Below are positions 21,588 to 31,224 of a stretch of 64,000 bases of DNA, in pieces; within the stretch, counting starts at the first letter, position 1, and every line of letters starts with the position of its first letter. The position numbers and the translations under genes are program-made. This stretch comes from UBA1351 sp964627665 (GTDB lineage: Bacteria > Bacillota > Clostridia > Lachnospirales > Vallitaleaceae), in NCBI GenBank assembly GCA_964627665.1, contig CAZVKG010000002.1:43290-107289 (forward strand). Direction: 5' to 3'. Under the pieces are notes generated by a model. The model did not search any database. It was not told the origin of the DNA and saw nothing but the letters and a program-made list of their open reading frames with translations.

Positions 21588-22553
21588 ATGAAAAGTTTAA
21601 ATTTCGGCTGGAAGAAGCAAAAAGTTAAAAAGAAATGGACCAAAGAAGATTCGGAGTTGGCGGTGTTAGGATTGCCAGCGTTTATATGGTTTGCTTTATT
21701 TAGTTATCTTCCAATGTTTGGGCTGATTATTGCGTTTAAGAATTACAAAATTAAACCAGGCCATAGTTTTTTGTATAGCTTATTTATGAGTGAGTGGGTA
21801 GGATTCAAAAATTTTAAATTTTTTATTGAATCGAATGCTTTTTATATGCTACTTAGAAATACGGTGCTATATAATATTGTCTTTATTATTTTGGGGATAC
21901 TCATCCCTGTGACATTAGCAATAATGATTAGTCTTATTTACAGTAAGTTTAAATCTAAAGTTTATCAAACAATGATGTTTTTTCCACATTTCATGTCATG
22001 GGTTGTTGTGAGTTATTTTGTATATGCTTTCTTAAATCCTGATAAAGGTCTTTTGAATTTGATTTTTGTAGAAATCGGGAAAGATCCAGTGAAGTGGTAT
22101 TCTTCACCAAAATATTGGCCATATATTCTTGTGTTTATGCAAGTATGGAAAACTGCGGGGTATTCAATGGTTGTGTATTTGGCGAGTATAACCGGGATTG
22201 ATGGTAGCTTATATGAGGCAGCTGTCATTGATGGTGCGAACAAGTTCAAACAGGCTATTTATATAACGCTTCCAAGCATTAAACCTATAGTTATAATGAT
22301 GTTTATATTAAATGTGGGCAAAATCTTTTATTCGGATTTTGGATTGTTTTATCAAGTAACTCAAAGAGTGCCAAATTCGCTTTATACAACGGTGTCGACG
22401 TTTGATACATATATTTATAATGCCTTACAATCAAATGTGGCAATTGAAAAGACAGCAGCAGCTTCTTTCTTTCAAGCAGTAGCATGTTGTATTACAATTT
22501 TGCTCGCAAATTATATTGTTTCTAAAATTGATTCCGATAGTGCCATTATATAA
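21588..22553 (+). CDS. ABC importer permease, LplB/NgtP1-like
   Basis: Inner-membrane permease of a polysaccharide-type (CUT1) importer, 321 residues with six hydrophobic segments and the EAA loop YEAAVIDGANKFKQAIYITLPSI. The start is ATG 21588, seven bases after AGGAGGG; the frame open from 21531 overlaps the promoter and is not coding there. It resembles the LplB/YtcP group to which the pneumococcal N-glycan importer belongs. As usual in this group, no ATPase gene is nearby, so a shared MsmK-type ATPase is expected elsewhere. Confidence 0.9.
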   Translation: MKSLNFGWKKQKVKKKWTKEDSELAVLGLPAFIWFALFSYLPMFGLIIAFKNYKIKPGHSFLYSLFMSEWVGFKNFKFFIESNAFYMLLRNTVLYNIVFIILGILIPVTLAIMISLIYSKFKSKVYQTMMFFPHFMSWVVVSYFVYAFLNPDKGLLNLIFVEIGKDPVKWYSSPKYWPYILVFMQVWKTAGYSMVVYLASITGIDGSLYEAAVIDGANKFKQAIYITLPSIKPIVIMMFILNVGKIFYSDFGLFYQVTQRVPNSLYTTVSTFDTYIYNALQSNVAIEKTAAASFFQAVACCITILLANYIVSKIDSDSAII

Positions 22554-22563
22554 GGAGAATATG

Positions 22564-23460
22564 ATGAATAGACTTAATGAGATAAAATGGACAACAAATG
22601 TATTGTTTAATATAGTTTTTCTTATAACTTCGTTAATATGTATTATACCAGTGTTTTTTGTTTTTATGATTTCGGTATCCTCGGAACAATCTCTTGCGGA
22701 GTTTGGATATCGTTTTATACCTAAATACTTTTCAGGCTCAGCATATGTATTTCTCTGGAACGAAAAAAATATGATTTTACAAGCCCTGTTTATATCAGTA
22801 TTGGTAACGGTATTAGGAACTGTAATTGGGGTCTTTGCGACGACAACTATGGGATACGCACTTTCGAGAAGAAACTTTATACTAAAAGGGTTTTATACGT
22901 GGGTGGTTTTTATACCCATGATATTTAACGGTGGTATGGTAGCATCTTATGTGGTTAATGTGAATATATTAGGACTTAAAGATAGTATCTGGGCCTTAAT
23001 TCTTCCCTTAGCGATTTCACCTTTTAATATCATTATCACAAAGACTTTTTTTAAAAGTACAATTCCAGATTCCATTATAGAGTCTGCTAAAATTGATGGA
23101 GCATCACAATTTAGTATTTTTATGAGAATTGTTGTTCCAATTTCTAAGCCTGTAATTGCTACAATAGCATTATTTTTGACATTCGCATATTGGAATGATT
23201 GGTTTCAATCGTCTTTATACATTACGAATAGTGACTTGATTTCCTTGCAAGCTTTATTAAATAATATGCTTAAAAATATTCAATATATTGCCAATAATCC
23301 GACGGCAGGATTATCTTTGCAGCAATATAAAAATCAAATGCCAACAGAATCTGTACGTATGGCAATAGCGATTTTAATTGTTGTACCAATTGCATGTGCA
23401 TATCCTTTTTTTCAAAAATATTTTATCACAGGATTAACAATTGGAGCGGTTAAAGGTTGA
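22564..23460 (+). CDS. ABC importer permease, LplC/YtcP/NgtP2-like
   Basis: Second permease of the same importer, about 298 residues, six membrane segments, with the EAA loop IIESAKIDGASQFSIFMRIVVPIS near residue 185 and a C-terminal FQKYFITGLTIGAVKG that is a hallmark of the YtcP/LplC group. Two adjacent ATGs exist (22561 and 22564); the second is better spaced from AAGGAG. It lies 10 bp after the first permease. Confidence 0.92.
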   Translation: MNRLNEIKWTTNVLFNIVFLITSLICIIPVFFVFMISVSSEQSLAEFGYRFIPKYFSGSAYVFLWNEKNMILQALFISVLVTVLGTVIGVFATTTMGYALSRRNFILKGFYTWVVFIPMIFNGGMVASYVVNVNILGLKDSIWALILPLAISPFNIIITKTFFKSTIPDSIIESAKIDGASQFSIFMRIVVPISKPVIATIALFLTFAYWNDWFQSSLYITNSDLISLQALLNNMLKNIQYIANNPTAGLSLQQYKNQMPTESVRMAIAILIVVPIACAYPFFQKYFITGLTIGAVKG

Positions 23461-23510
23461 TAGCAAGAGATAACTCTTTCTATAAATATTAAAATCACAG
23501 GAGGGAAAAA

Positions 23511-24998
23511 ATGAAGAAAAAAATTAAATTTATTGGGGCTTTGGCCATTGTCTTAGCAATAATGTTAAGTTTGGCGGCGTGTAAAAGTGGAGATGCTGAG
23601 GCGGAGCAGAATAATGTTTCGAGTAACGAAGTGAAGGAAGAGAAGGAAGAGAATCAAGAAAGTAATGACATTGTTACAATTAAATGGGTGCAGGTTGGCT
23701 CTGGAATGCCAGCAAACTATGATGCTTGGAAAGCAAATATAGATCAATATCTTGAAGAAAAAATTGGTGTCCATTTAGATATGGAGATTGTTTCTTGGGG
23801 GAATTGGGATAACCGACGAAGTGTAATGATTAATACAAATGAAGACTATGACATCATGTTTACAAATTCGGGAACATATACAAGCGATGTAAATTTGGGA
23901 GCATTTTTAAACATTTCTGATTTGGTACAAAATAAAACACCAGAGCTGTACAAGTTTATACCTGAAGACTATTGGGAAGCTTCCAAAGTTAATGGTGAAA
24001 TATATGCGGTTCCTACATACAAAGATAGTTCTATGACAAACTATTTTATTTATGATAAAGAGTTGGTTGAAAGTTATGACATTGATTACACATTGTTAAA
24101 GGAATTGAGTGATTTAACAGAGCCTCTGACTAGAATAGCCCAAGGAGAAAACACATCGCCATTTGTTTTGAACACAATTGGACTTGATGCTGTGTTATCA
24201 AGATATGATCAGATGAGTGCAGGACTTCCGGCATTAGGAGTGCGCTATGATGATGAAAGTCGTACAGTTGTACCGGTGTTTGAACAAGAAGATATTATAA
24301 GACAGTTAGATATATTGCATGAATGGTATAATGCTGGAATTATTAACTCGGATGCCGCAACATTAGCGGAGTTGCCAACATATCGTATGGCCTTTGTTGC
24401 ACAGGGATGGTCAAAGGCAGCTGAGACAACGTGGGGACCGCAAATGGGAGTCGATGCAGTGGCGGAACAATGGGGAGAGACCATTGTTTCGAATGACACG
24501 GTTCGTGGTTCGCTAAGTTGTATATCATCGAGTAGTGAAAACCCAGAGAAAGCCTTGCAACTACTTGAACTAGTTAACACAGATTCCTATGTCCGAGATG
24601 CTCTTTATTATGGGCTCGAAGGTGAGAATTTTATCTACACAGATGATAATAAGGTTGAAAAACTGAATTCGGATTGGACAATGGCAGGATATACACAAGG
24701 AACGTTTTTTAATGTGAGCCAATTAGTTGAAGATGAATTTAATCAATGGGATGAAGTAAAAGAGTTGAATGCAAATGCAAAACCTTCAGTATTGCTTGGA
24801 TTTACATTTGATTATTCACAAGTAGAAGATCAACTAGCAAATTGTGTGGAAATATTTAATCGTTATAAAAGTGAAATTTTAACAGGAACAGTAGATTCCC
24901 AAACGCAGGTGCCATTAATGATGGAAGAAATGCGTGCGGCGGGATTTGATGATTTAGTCCAAGAGGCACAGTCGCAAGTAAATCATCATTTTAAATAA
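23511..24998 (+). CDS. ABC importer substrate-binding lipoprotein, LplA/NgtS-like
   Basis: Surface-anchored extracellular binding protein (495 residues). The N-terminus is a lipoprotein signal: charged start, hydrophobic FIGALAIVLAIMLSLAA, lipidated Cys in SLAAC, then an acidic linker. The mature part is the large polysaccharide-importer type that binds oligosaccharides (WVQVGSGMP, DYDIMFTNSGTYTSDV, YWEASKVNGEIYAVPTYKD). With the permeases and the downstream mannosidase genes it probably captures N-glycan-type fragments. A hairpin after its stop may keep its transcript more abundant than that of the enzymes. Confidence 0.9.
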   Translation: MKKKIKFIGALAIVLAIMLSLAACKSGDAEAEQNNVSSNEVKEEKEENQESNDIVTIKWVQVGSGMPANYDAWKANIDQYLEEKIGVHLDMEIVSWGNWDNRRSVMINTNEDYDIMFTNSGTYTSDVNLGAFLNISDLVQNKTPELYKFIPEDYWEASKVNGEIYAVPTYKDSSMTNYFIYDKELVESYDIDYTLLKELSDLTEPLTRIAQGENTSPFVLNTIGLDAVLSRYDQMSAGLPALGVRYDDESRTVVPVFEQEDIIRQLDILHEWYNAGIINSDAATLAELPTYRMAFVAQGWSKAAETTWGPQMGVDAVAEQWGETIVSNDTVRGSLSCISSSSENPEKALQLLELVNTDSYVRDALYYGLEGENFIYTDDNKVEKLNSDWTMAGYTQGTFFNVSQLVEDEFNQWDEVKELNANAKPSVLLGFTFDYSQVEDQLANCVEIFNRYKSEILTGTVDSQTQVPLMMEEMRAAGFDDLVQEAQSQVNHHFK

Positions 24999-25003
24999 AG
25001 AAT

Positions 25004-25030
25004 AATGAGATAGGATTTTCCTATCTCATT
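25004..25030 (+). terminator. Intra-operon hairpin after the binding-protein gene
   Basis: AATGAGATAGGA pairs with TCCTATCTCATT across a 3-4 nt loop, 6 bp after the lipoprotein stop and 23 bp before the GH130 start. Only a short T run follows, so partial termination or 3' end protection of the upstream message is more likely than a full stop. Confidence 0.6.
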
Positions 25031-25052
25031 TAATGTAAGAAAGGAAAATAGT

Positions 25053-26042
25053 ATGACTAAGATTATAGGTGAATCATTACCCACTATGCCGTGGCAAGAT
25101 AAAGATGTAAAAGATAAAAACCCTGTTTGGAGGCATAAAAATAATCCGATTATTAAAAGAGATGCAGTATTACGTTCAAATAGCATCTTCAATAGTGCGG
25201 TTGTGCCCTTTCAAGGTAAATATGCAGGTGTTTTTCGCTGTGATAGTCGATCAATAAGTATGGATATATTTGTAGGAATGAGTGATGATGGTGTAAAATG
25301 GGATATATCTGATCAACCTATTCAGTTTATCGGTGAAGATGCAGAGATACTTAGTCGAGAATATCGCTATGACCCTAGAGTGGTATTTATTGAAGACCGT
25401 TATTATATCACATGGTGTAATGGATATCATGGACCAACAATTGGATTGGCATATACATACGACTTTAAAGAATTTGTGCAACTTGAAAATGCATTTTTAC
25501 CATTTAACCGTAATGGTGTCTTGTTTCCTAGAAAAATCAATGATAGGTATATGATGCTTAGTCGACCAAGTGATAATGGGCACACACCTTTTGGAGATAT
25601 CTTTATTAGTCAAAGTAAAGATTTTGAATATTGGGGGAAACATCGATTTGTTATGGGGACAATTAACGGGGATCTGTCTGCATGGCAATCAACAAAAATA
25701 GGTCCGGGGCCAATTCCTATAGAAACAGATGAAGGATGGTTGATGATATATCATGGAGTGATTAATACATGTAACGGGTTTGTATACCGCATGGGGTGTG
25801 CTTTACTTGATATAAATGAACCGTGGAAAGTTATTGCAAGATCTAGAGATTATATTTTAGCGCCTCAAGAACTTTATGAATGTGTAGGCGATGTCCCTAA
25901 TGTTATATTCCCGTGTGCAGCCTTGACAGATTCGGATACAGGGCGTATTGCTATATATTATGGATGTGCAGATACTGTTACCGGACTTGCTTATACGACA
26001 ATTGATGATTTGATGAAACATATGAAGGATAATCCATTATAA
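25053..26042 (+). CDS. GH130 beta-1,4-mannoside phosphorylase (mannosyl-GlcNAc type likely)
   Basis: Cytoplasmic phosphorolytic enzyme of 329 residues that splits a beta-1,4-mannoside with phosphate to give mannose 1-phosphate. Family marks: SNSIFNSAVVPFQGKYAGVFRCD, the catalytic aspartate Asp107 in YDPRV, TWCNGYHGPTIGLA, FPRKINDRYMMLSRPSD, and GWLMIYHG. This N-terminal pattern is that of the group acting on Man-beta-1,4-GlcNAc, the core of N-glycans. It stands before GH38 and GH20 genes, which fits that use. AAGGAAA before ATG 25053. A beta-mannan-derived mannobiose substrate cannot be excluded. Confidence 0.9.
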   Translation: MTKIIGESLPTMPWQDKDVKDKNPVWRHKNNPIIKRDAVLRSNSIFNSAVVPFQGKYAGVFRCDSRSISMDIFVGMSDDGVKWDISDQPIQFIGEDAEILSREYRYDPRVVFIEDRYYITWCNGYHGPTIGLAYTYDFKEFVQLENAFLPFNRNGVLFPRKINDRYMMLSRPSDNGHTPFGDIFISQSKDFEYWGKHRFVMGTINGDLSAWQSTKIGPGPIPIETDEGWLMIYHGVINTCNGFVYRMGCALLDINEPWKVIARSRDYILAPQELYECVGDVPNVIFPCAALTDSDTGRIAIYYGCADTVTGLAYTTIDDLMKHMKDNPL

Positions 26043-26055
26043 GAGAGGAGAATTT

Positions 26056-29000
26056 ATGGAATTTTTAGATAAACGAATTCGCGTAATATGTAATGAATTA
26101 AAAAAAATGTCGGTGAAACAAACTTTTAAAATGAGCCGATGGGAGTATAAAAAAGGTAATTTTATTCACCCTAGTGACGCGGCAAAAGACAGGAACGAGT
26201 GGGAAGTATTTGATTCAGATACAATGCACTGGTATGGTCCGGACGAACATTATTGGTTTAGAACATCGTATACTATCCCAGAAGAACTCAAAAATAAAAA
26301 AATCATGTTCCATGTGCGAACTCAAATTGATGAATGGGATGATGGAAAAAATCCACAGTTTCTTCTCTTTATAAATGGTGATGCTATTCAAGGCATTGAT
26401 ATGAACCATAGAGATGTGTGTTTGAGTAATTATTCAAAAGGAATAGAAACTATGGAGATTGAATTGCAAGCCTATACAGGCACCTTGCATATGGAATTTT
26501 CTTTGATTACAGAAATGCGAGAAGTAGATTCTAAAATAGAAAAGCTATATTATGATTTATGGGTTCCATTAGAAGCATTTTCGCGTATGAATGATGACAG
26601 CCTAGAGCGAAAGAAGATAGAGTATATACTCAATGAAACTATTAATTTTATTGATTTTCGTAATCCTTATTCAGAAGAATTTTATCGAACTATTGATCAA
26701 GCAATTGAGTATATTGATGAAGTTCTATACAAAGATTTGGCCGGATATAATGATGTGATTGCTACTTGTATTGGACATACACATATTGATGTGGCTTGGT
26801 GGTGGACAGTTGAACAGACCCGTGAAAAAGTTGGAAGAAGTTTTGCTACTGTTCTAAAACTTATGGATGAATATCCAAATTATAAATTTATGTCAAGTCA
26901 ACCACAACTATATGTCTTTTTAAAAGAACGTTATCCTGAATTGTATGAAAAGATAAAAGCACGTGTTAGAGAAGGACGTTGGGAAGCCGAAGGTGGAATG
27001 TGGGTAGAGGCTGATTGTAATCTGACTTCCGGTGAATCTTTGGTGCGACAATTTATTTTTGGAAAAAAATTCTTTAGAGAAGAGTTTGGCGTAGATAATC
27101 GAATTTTATGGTTACCAGACGTGTTTGGCTACTCGGGAGCCTTGCCTCAAATCATGAAAAAATCCGGAATAGACTATTTTATGACCACAAAGTTGGCATG
27201 GAATCAATTTAATAAAATACCTAATGATACCATGTATTGGAAAGGTATAGATGGCTCAAAAGTATTAGCGCATCTTATTACAACATTAGGCGTTGGACAA
27301 CCGATCAAAGATTTTTTTACTACGTATAATGGAATGCTTCATCCGGATTCGATTATGGGCGGATGGAAGCGATATCAGAATAAGGATATAAATAATGACA
27401 TTTTAGTTTCTTACGGTTATGGTGATGGTGGTGGAGGTCCTACACGAGAAATGTTAGAAACGTCTATACGTATGGAAAAAGGGATCAAAGGGATTCCGAA
27501 AGTTAGGCAAGAATTTTCAAGAAATTATTTTGAAGAATTAGAAGAACGAGTAAAAGATAATAAACGATTAGCGACGTGGGAAGGTGAGCTTTATTTTGAA
27601 TATCACCGAGGGACATATACTTCTATGGCGAGAAACAAAAAAAGCAATCGAAAATCAGAAATCGGGTTAATGGACATAGAATTTTTAGCTACGGTGAATC
27701 GTTCAAATATTTCTTATCCCAAAAATGAGTTGGAGTTATTATGGAAGCAGGTATTAATTAACCAATTTCATGATATTCTTCCGGGGACATCGATTAAAGA
27801 AGTATATGATGTTACAAAGAAAGAATACGAAGTTATAGAGACAACTATTGAAGATATGAAAGCGTCTTACTTAAATAGTATGGTTGATACAGAGACCAAT
27901 GAAGCTGTAGTTATATTTAACACCCTAGGGCATCAGCGTAATGATTTTGTGATATTTCAAGATATTGAAGCGGATGTACTAGAAGATGAGTTAGGAAAAC
28001 AATATGTTTTACAAACAACAAAAGAGAATAAAAAAATAGCCTTTGTTGAAGGTTTGCCATCCAAAGGATATAAAAAGTTTAAACTAACAAATAAGAAGAA
28101 TACAATTTTGGACGCAAAAATTCATCTTGATGGATATAGAATGCGTACACCTTTTTATAATGTGCAATTTAATGAGCAGGGCTTTATTGAGCAATTATAT
28201 GATATAGAGTATGAACGTGAAATTGTCCAAGAAGGTGAGATGATAAATCTTCTCAGAATATATGAAGATAAACCGATTTATTATGATAATTGGGATATAG
28301 ATATTTTTTATACTGAGAAGTATTGGGATGTTGATCAAGTGGAATCGTTTGAATGGATAGAAAACGGACCGGTACGTGCGACTGTTGAAATAAAACGTAA
28401 AGTGAGTCGTTCGATTATTACACAAAAAATCCATTTTTATGCGCAACATCGTCGAATAGATTTTGAGACCTATGTGGATTGGAAAGAAAGTCAGCATCTG
28501 CTAAAAGTACATTTTCCTGTAGATGTTCATACGGATGAAGCGACGTTTGATATTCAATTTGGAAATCTTACGAGAAAAACCCATCAGAACACATCATGGG
28601 ATCGTGCGCGTTTTGAAAGTTGTGGTCAAAAGTGGATGGATTTATCAGAAGGTCATTATGGTGTAAGTTTAATGAATGATAGTAAATATGGACATTCTGT
28701 TCACGAGTCAAATATGGCATTAACATTGATAAAGTCAGGTATAGAACCTAATCTAAGAACAGATCAGGAAGAGCATTTATTCACATACGCCTTGTATCCA
28801 CACGGGGGTACTTGGAAAGAGGCAAAAACAGTAGAGGAAGCATATCACCTAAATGTGCCGGCAATAGTGGCAAAAGGAAGATGTCGCTATGATGAAAAAT
28901 CATATTTGTGGGTTGATCAAGATAATATAATTATAGAGACAATTAAAGAGGCAGAGGATGGAAATGGATTTATCATACGAATGTATGAATCTGAAAATGC

Positions 29001-29154
29001 ACGAACCAAAGCCGTTCTAGAAATCAATTTAGACTTCGAGAAAGCTTATACTTGTAATTTGATTGAGGAAGTAGAGGAAGAGTTAAGCGTGATTGACAAT
29101 AAGATTGAAATTGTAATAAAGCCTTATGAAATATTTAGTATTAAATGTATTTAA
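26056..29154 (+). CDS. GH38 alpha-mannosidase
   Basis: Zinc-dependent alpha-mannosidase of 1032 residues, cytoplasmic (no signal peptide). After an N-terminal beta-sandwich of about 230 residues, the GH38 core starts with CIGHTHIDVAWWW (zinc ligands His243 and Asp245), then MSSQPQLYVFLKERYPELYEKIK, the nucleophile Asp355 in WLPDVFGYSG, and FHDILPGTSI near residue 575. The C-terminal half is the usual beta-rich domain. AGAGGAG precedes ATG 26056. It would trim alpha-mannose from imported N-glycan fragments before GH130 attacks the beta-mannose core. Confidence 0.95.
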   Translation: MEFLDKRIRVICNELKKMSVKQTFKMSRWEYKKGNFIHPSDAAKDRNEWEVFDSDTMHWYGPDEHYWFRTSYTIPEELKNKKIMFHVRTQIDEWDDGKNPQFLLFINGDAIQGIDMNHRDVCLSNYSKGIETMEIELQAYTGTLHMEFSLITEMREVDSKIEKLYYDLWVPLEAFSRMNDDSLERKKIEYILNETINFIDFRNPYSEEFYRTIDQAIEYIDEVLYKDLAGYNDVIATCIGHTHIDVAWWWTVEQTREKVGRSFATVLKLMDEYPNYKFMSSQPQLYVFLKERYPELYEKIKARVREGRWEAEGGMWVEADCNLTSGESLVRQFIFGKKFFREEFGVDNRILWLPDVFGYSGALPQIMKKSGIDYFMTTKLAWNQFNKIPNDTMYWKGIDGSKVLAHLITTLGVGQPIKDFFTTYNGMLHPDSIMGGWKRYQNKDINNDILVSYGYGDGGGGPTREMLETSIRMEKGIKGIPKVRQEFSRNYFEELEERVKDNKRLATWEGELYFEYHRGTYTSMARNKKSNRKSEIGLMDIEFLATVNRSNISYPKNELELLWKQVLINQFHDILPGTSIKEVYDVTKKEYEVIETTIEDMKASYLNSMVDTETNEAVVIFNTLGHQRNDFVIFQDIEADVLEDELGKQYVLQTTKENKKIAFVEGLPSKGYKKFKLTNKKNTILDAKIHLDGYRMRTPFYNVQFNEQGFIEQLYDIEYEREIVQEGEMINLLRIYEDKPIYYDNWDIDIFYTEKYWDVDQVESFEWIENGPVRATVEIKRKVSRSIITQKIHFYAQHRRIDFETYVDWKESQHLLKVHFPVDVHTDEATFDIQFGNLTRKTHQNTSWDRARFESCGQKWMDLSEGHYGVSLMNDSKYGHSVHESNMALTLIKSGIEPNLRTDQEEHLFTYALYPHGGTWKEAKTVEEAYHLNVPAIVAKGRCRYDEKSYLWVDQDNIIIETIKEAEDGNGFIIRMYESENARTKAVLEINLDFEKAYTCNLIEEVEEELSVIDNKIEIVIKPYEIFSIKCI

Positions 29155-29168
29155 ATGGAGGAATGACT

Positions 29169-31010
29169 ATGTACATTATACCCCAACCGCAAAAATTAGA
29201 GTGTTCTAAAGTTAAAATAGAGCTTTCTTTGAAAACACGTTTAGTATTAGATCCATGTGTTTCAAGAAAAATTTATCAAGCATTGTGTTCTCTAAAAGAA
29301 ATGATTCAAAAGTACTGGGGAATAGAATTAGCAATAGTTCGAGGAAAAGCATCTACTGCAGATATCTATTTCTCTTTAAAAGGGTGTGAAATAGAGCAAT
29401 CGTATGAAATAAACTTAAACAATAATGAGAAAACAGTGACTGGGAGTGACGAAGAGGGATTGTTTTATGGAATTCAAACATTAAAACAAATAGTGAAGCA
29501 AGAAGTTGCGGGATTTTATGAGATACATGTTAAAGATGCGCCTTGCTTTAAAAATCGAGGTTATTATTTTGATGTAACGCGAGGAAGAATACCTAAACTG
29601 GATTATTTAAAACAAATCGTAGATCGTATGGCTGAGTATAAGTTGAATCAATTACAGCTGTATGTGGAACATACATATATGTTTGAAGGAATGAGTGAAA
29701 TGTGGCGTGATGACACGCCGTTAACGGCAGAAGAAATTATTGAGCTTGATCAATATTGCCAGGATCGATATGTGGATCTTGTACCGTCAATGGCAAGTTT
29801 TGGGCATTTATATACATTGCTCAGTACGTATACTTTTTCTCATTTATGTGAAATTAAAGATGCTCATAAAAAACCCTTTAGCTTTTGGGACCGTATGCGA
29901 CATCATACACTTAATGTTTCGGAAAAAGAGTCGCTGGAACATATTAAAAAGATGATTGCGGAATACATGGATTTATTTAGTTCAAAGTATTTTAACCTTT
30001 GTGCAGATGAAACATTTGATTTAGGAAAAGACCGGAGCAAAGGGTTGGTTGAATCTAAAGGGGCCAAAAGAACTTATGTTGATTTTGTAAAAGAATTGTG
30101 TGAGTATATTTTGGAACGAGGGAAAATTCCAATGTTTTGGGGAGACATTATTTCGGCTTTTCCAGAATATTATGAGGAACTTCCTGAAGAAACAATATGC
30201 TTAAATTGGGGATATGATCCAAAACAAAGAGAAGATGAGACTAAGGCTTTGTCAGAGGCTTCAGCTAAGCAATATGTTTGCCCCGGAGTTGCGGGGTGGA
30301 ATCAGTGGATTAACTTAATTGATAATTCTTATGATAATATCCGCTTAATGTGTGAATATGGACAAAAATATGATGCAACAGGTGTGCTAAATACAGACTG
30401 GGGTGATTTCGGTCATATTAATAATCCGGAATTTTCTATTCCTGGTTTAATTTATGGAGCAGCTTTATCGTGGCAAAAGAATATGACAGAGCGCGACTTG
30501 TTAAATTGCAAAATATCACGATTAGAATACTTAGACAAATCGGAGCAGTGGGTTAAAAACATAAGTAGTTTATCAGGTAAAACAGTCTTTTCATGGGAAC
30601 ATGTTGTACGTTATTATGAGATGGGATATTTAGAGAATACAGAAGAACAAAAAAAATTGTTTTTTGAAAAAGATATGAAAAATGTTATAAAATATAACTA
30701 TGAATTAGTAGAAATTCGTAATGCTCTTAGGGATAACATAAAGGTGATAGATACATCAATTCGACCCATGATGCAGGCATATGAAGTGACTATTGAAGGT
30801 ATAATTATATGGAATCTAGTTGGACTTGCAATAGAACAGAAAGTATATCATAACAACTCGGAGGTTATTGATTATTATACTGTGGCTGTTCGTCTTGAAG
30901 AATGGTTTATGCTTTACAAAAAAGATTGGAGAAATTCGAATAAAGAAAGTGATTTGGGAAAAATCGCAAAAATAATATTTTATTATGCAGATTTATTGCG
31001 ATTAAAATAA
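29169..31010 (+). CDS. GH20 beta-N-acetylhexosaminidase
   Basis: Cytoplasmic GH20 enzyme of 613 residues that removes terminal beta-GlcNAc or GalNAc. The order is an N-terminal alpha/beta domain (to about 125), a TIM barrel starting at NRGYYFDVTRGRIPKLDYLKQ, the catalytic Asp280-Glu281 pair in FNLCADETFDLGKDRSKG, and a helical C-terminus. GGAGG is seven bases before ATG 29169; the in-frame ATGs at 29145 and 29163 lie upstream of or too close to it. It likely trims the antennae or chitobiose part of the imported glycan. Last gene of the locus, followed by the second copy of the large hairpin element. Confidence 0.9.
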   Translation: MYIIPQPQKLECSKVKIELSLKTRLVLDPCVSRKIYQALCSLKEMIQKYWGIELAIVRGKASTADIYFSLKGCEIEQSYEINLNNNEKTVTGSDEEGLFYGIQTLKQIVKQEVAGFYEIHVKDAPCFKNRGYYFDVTRGRIPKLDYLKQIVDRMAEYKLNQLQLYVEHTYMFEGMSEMWRDDTPLTAEEIIELDQYCQDRYVDLVPSMASFGHLYTLLSTYTFSHLCEIKDAHKKPFSFWDRMRHHTLNVSEKESLEHIKKMIAEYMDLFSSKYFNLCADETFDLGKDRSKGLVESKGAKRTYVDFVKELCEYILERGKIPMFWGDIISAFPEYYEELPEETICLNWGYDPKQREDETKALSEASAKQYVCPGVAGWNQWINLIDNSYDNIRLMCEYGQKYDATGVLNTDWGDFGHINNPEFSIPGLIYGAALSWQKNMTERDLLNCKISRLEYLDKSEQWVKNISSLSGKTVFSWEHVVRYYEMGYLENTEEQKKLFFEKDMKNVIKYNYELVEIRNALRDNIKVIDTSIRPMMQAYEVTIEGIIIWNLVGLAIEQKVYHNNSEVIDYYTVAVRLEEWFMLYKKDWRNSNKESDLGKIAKIIFYYADLLRLK

Positions 31011-31046
31011 GAGCTGAAAAGATTTAAGATAGTCAATGTTTAAAAA

Positions 31047-31187
31047 CGACAAGTGTGTAGGTATGAAGTTATGGGCATTCCAGTCACTGAAATCAATATG
31101 ACATGTGTAGCATAGGATTAATTTTTGTCTACAAGTCATATTGATTTCTGTGTCTGGCGCGCCCATTTCATATCTACACACTTGTCG
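31047..31187. ncRNA. Large conserved hairpin element, copy B
   Basis: Arms CGACAAGTGTGTAG (31047-31060) and CTACACACTTGTCG (31174-31187) pair perfectly, and the pairing continues inward for most of the 141 bp. On the minus strand the inner order is ATGGGC/GCCCAT, internal loop GCG/AAT, CCAG/CTGG, ACACAG against AGTGA, a 12-bp helix AATCAATATGAC/GTCATATTGATT, and an apical TGTAG/CTACA hairpin. This repeats the plan and the unpaired bases of copy A at 18187-18391, with different bases in the paired parts. It lies between convergent GH20 and pyk genes. No T tract follows it, so it is not a standard terminator. Confidence 0.6.
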
Positions 31188-31224
31188 GTATAATGCTGCC
31201 ATGTTTTGTTCTTTAATTATTATT

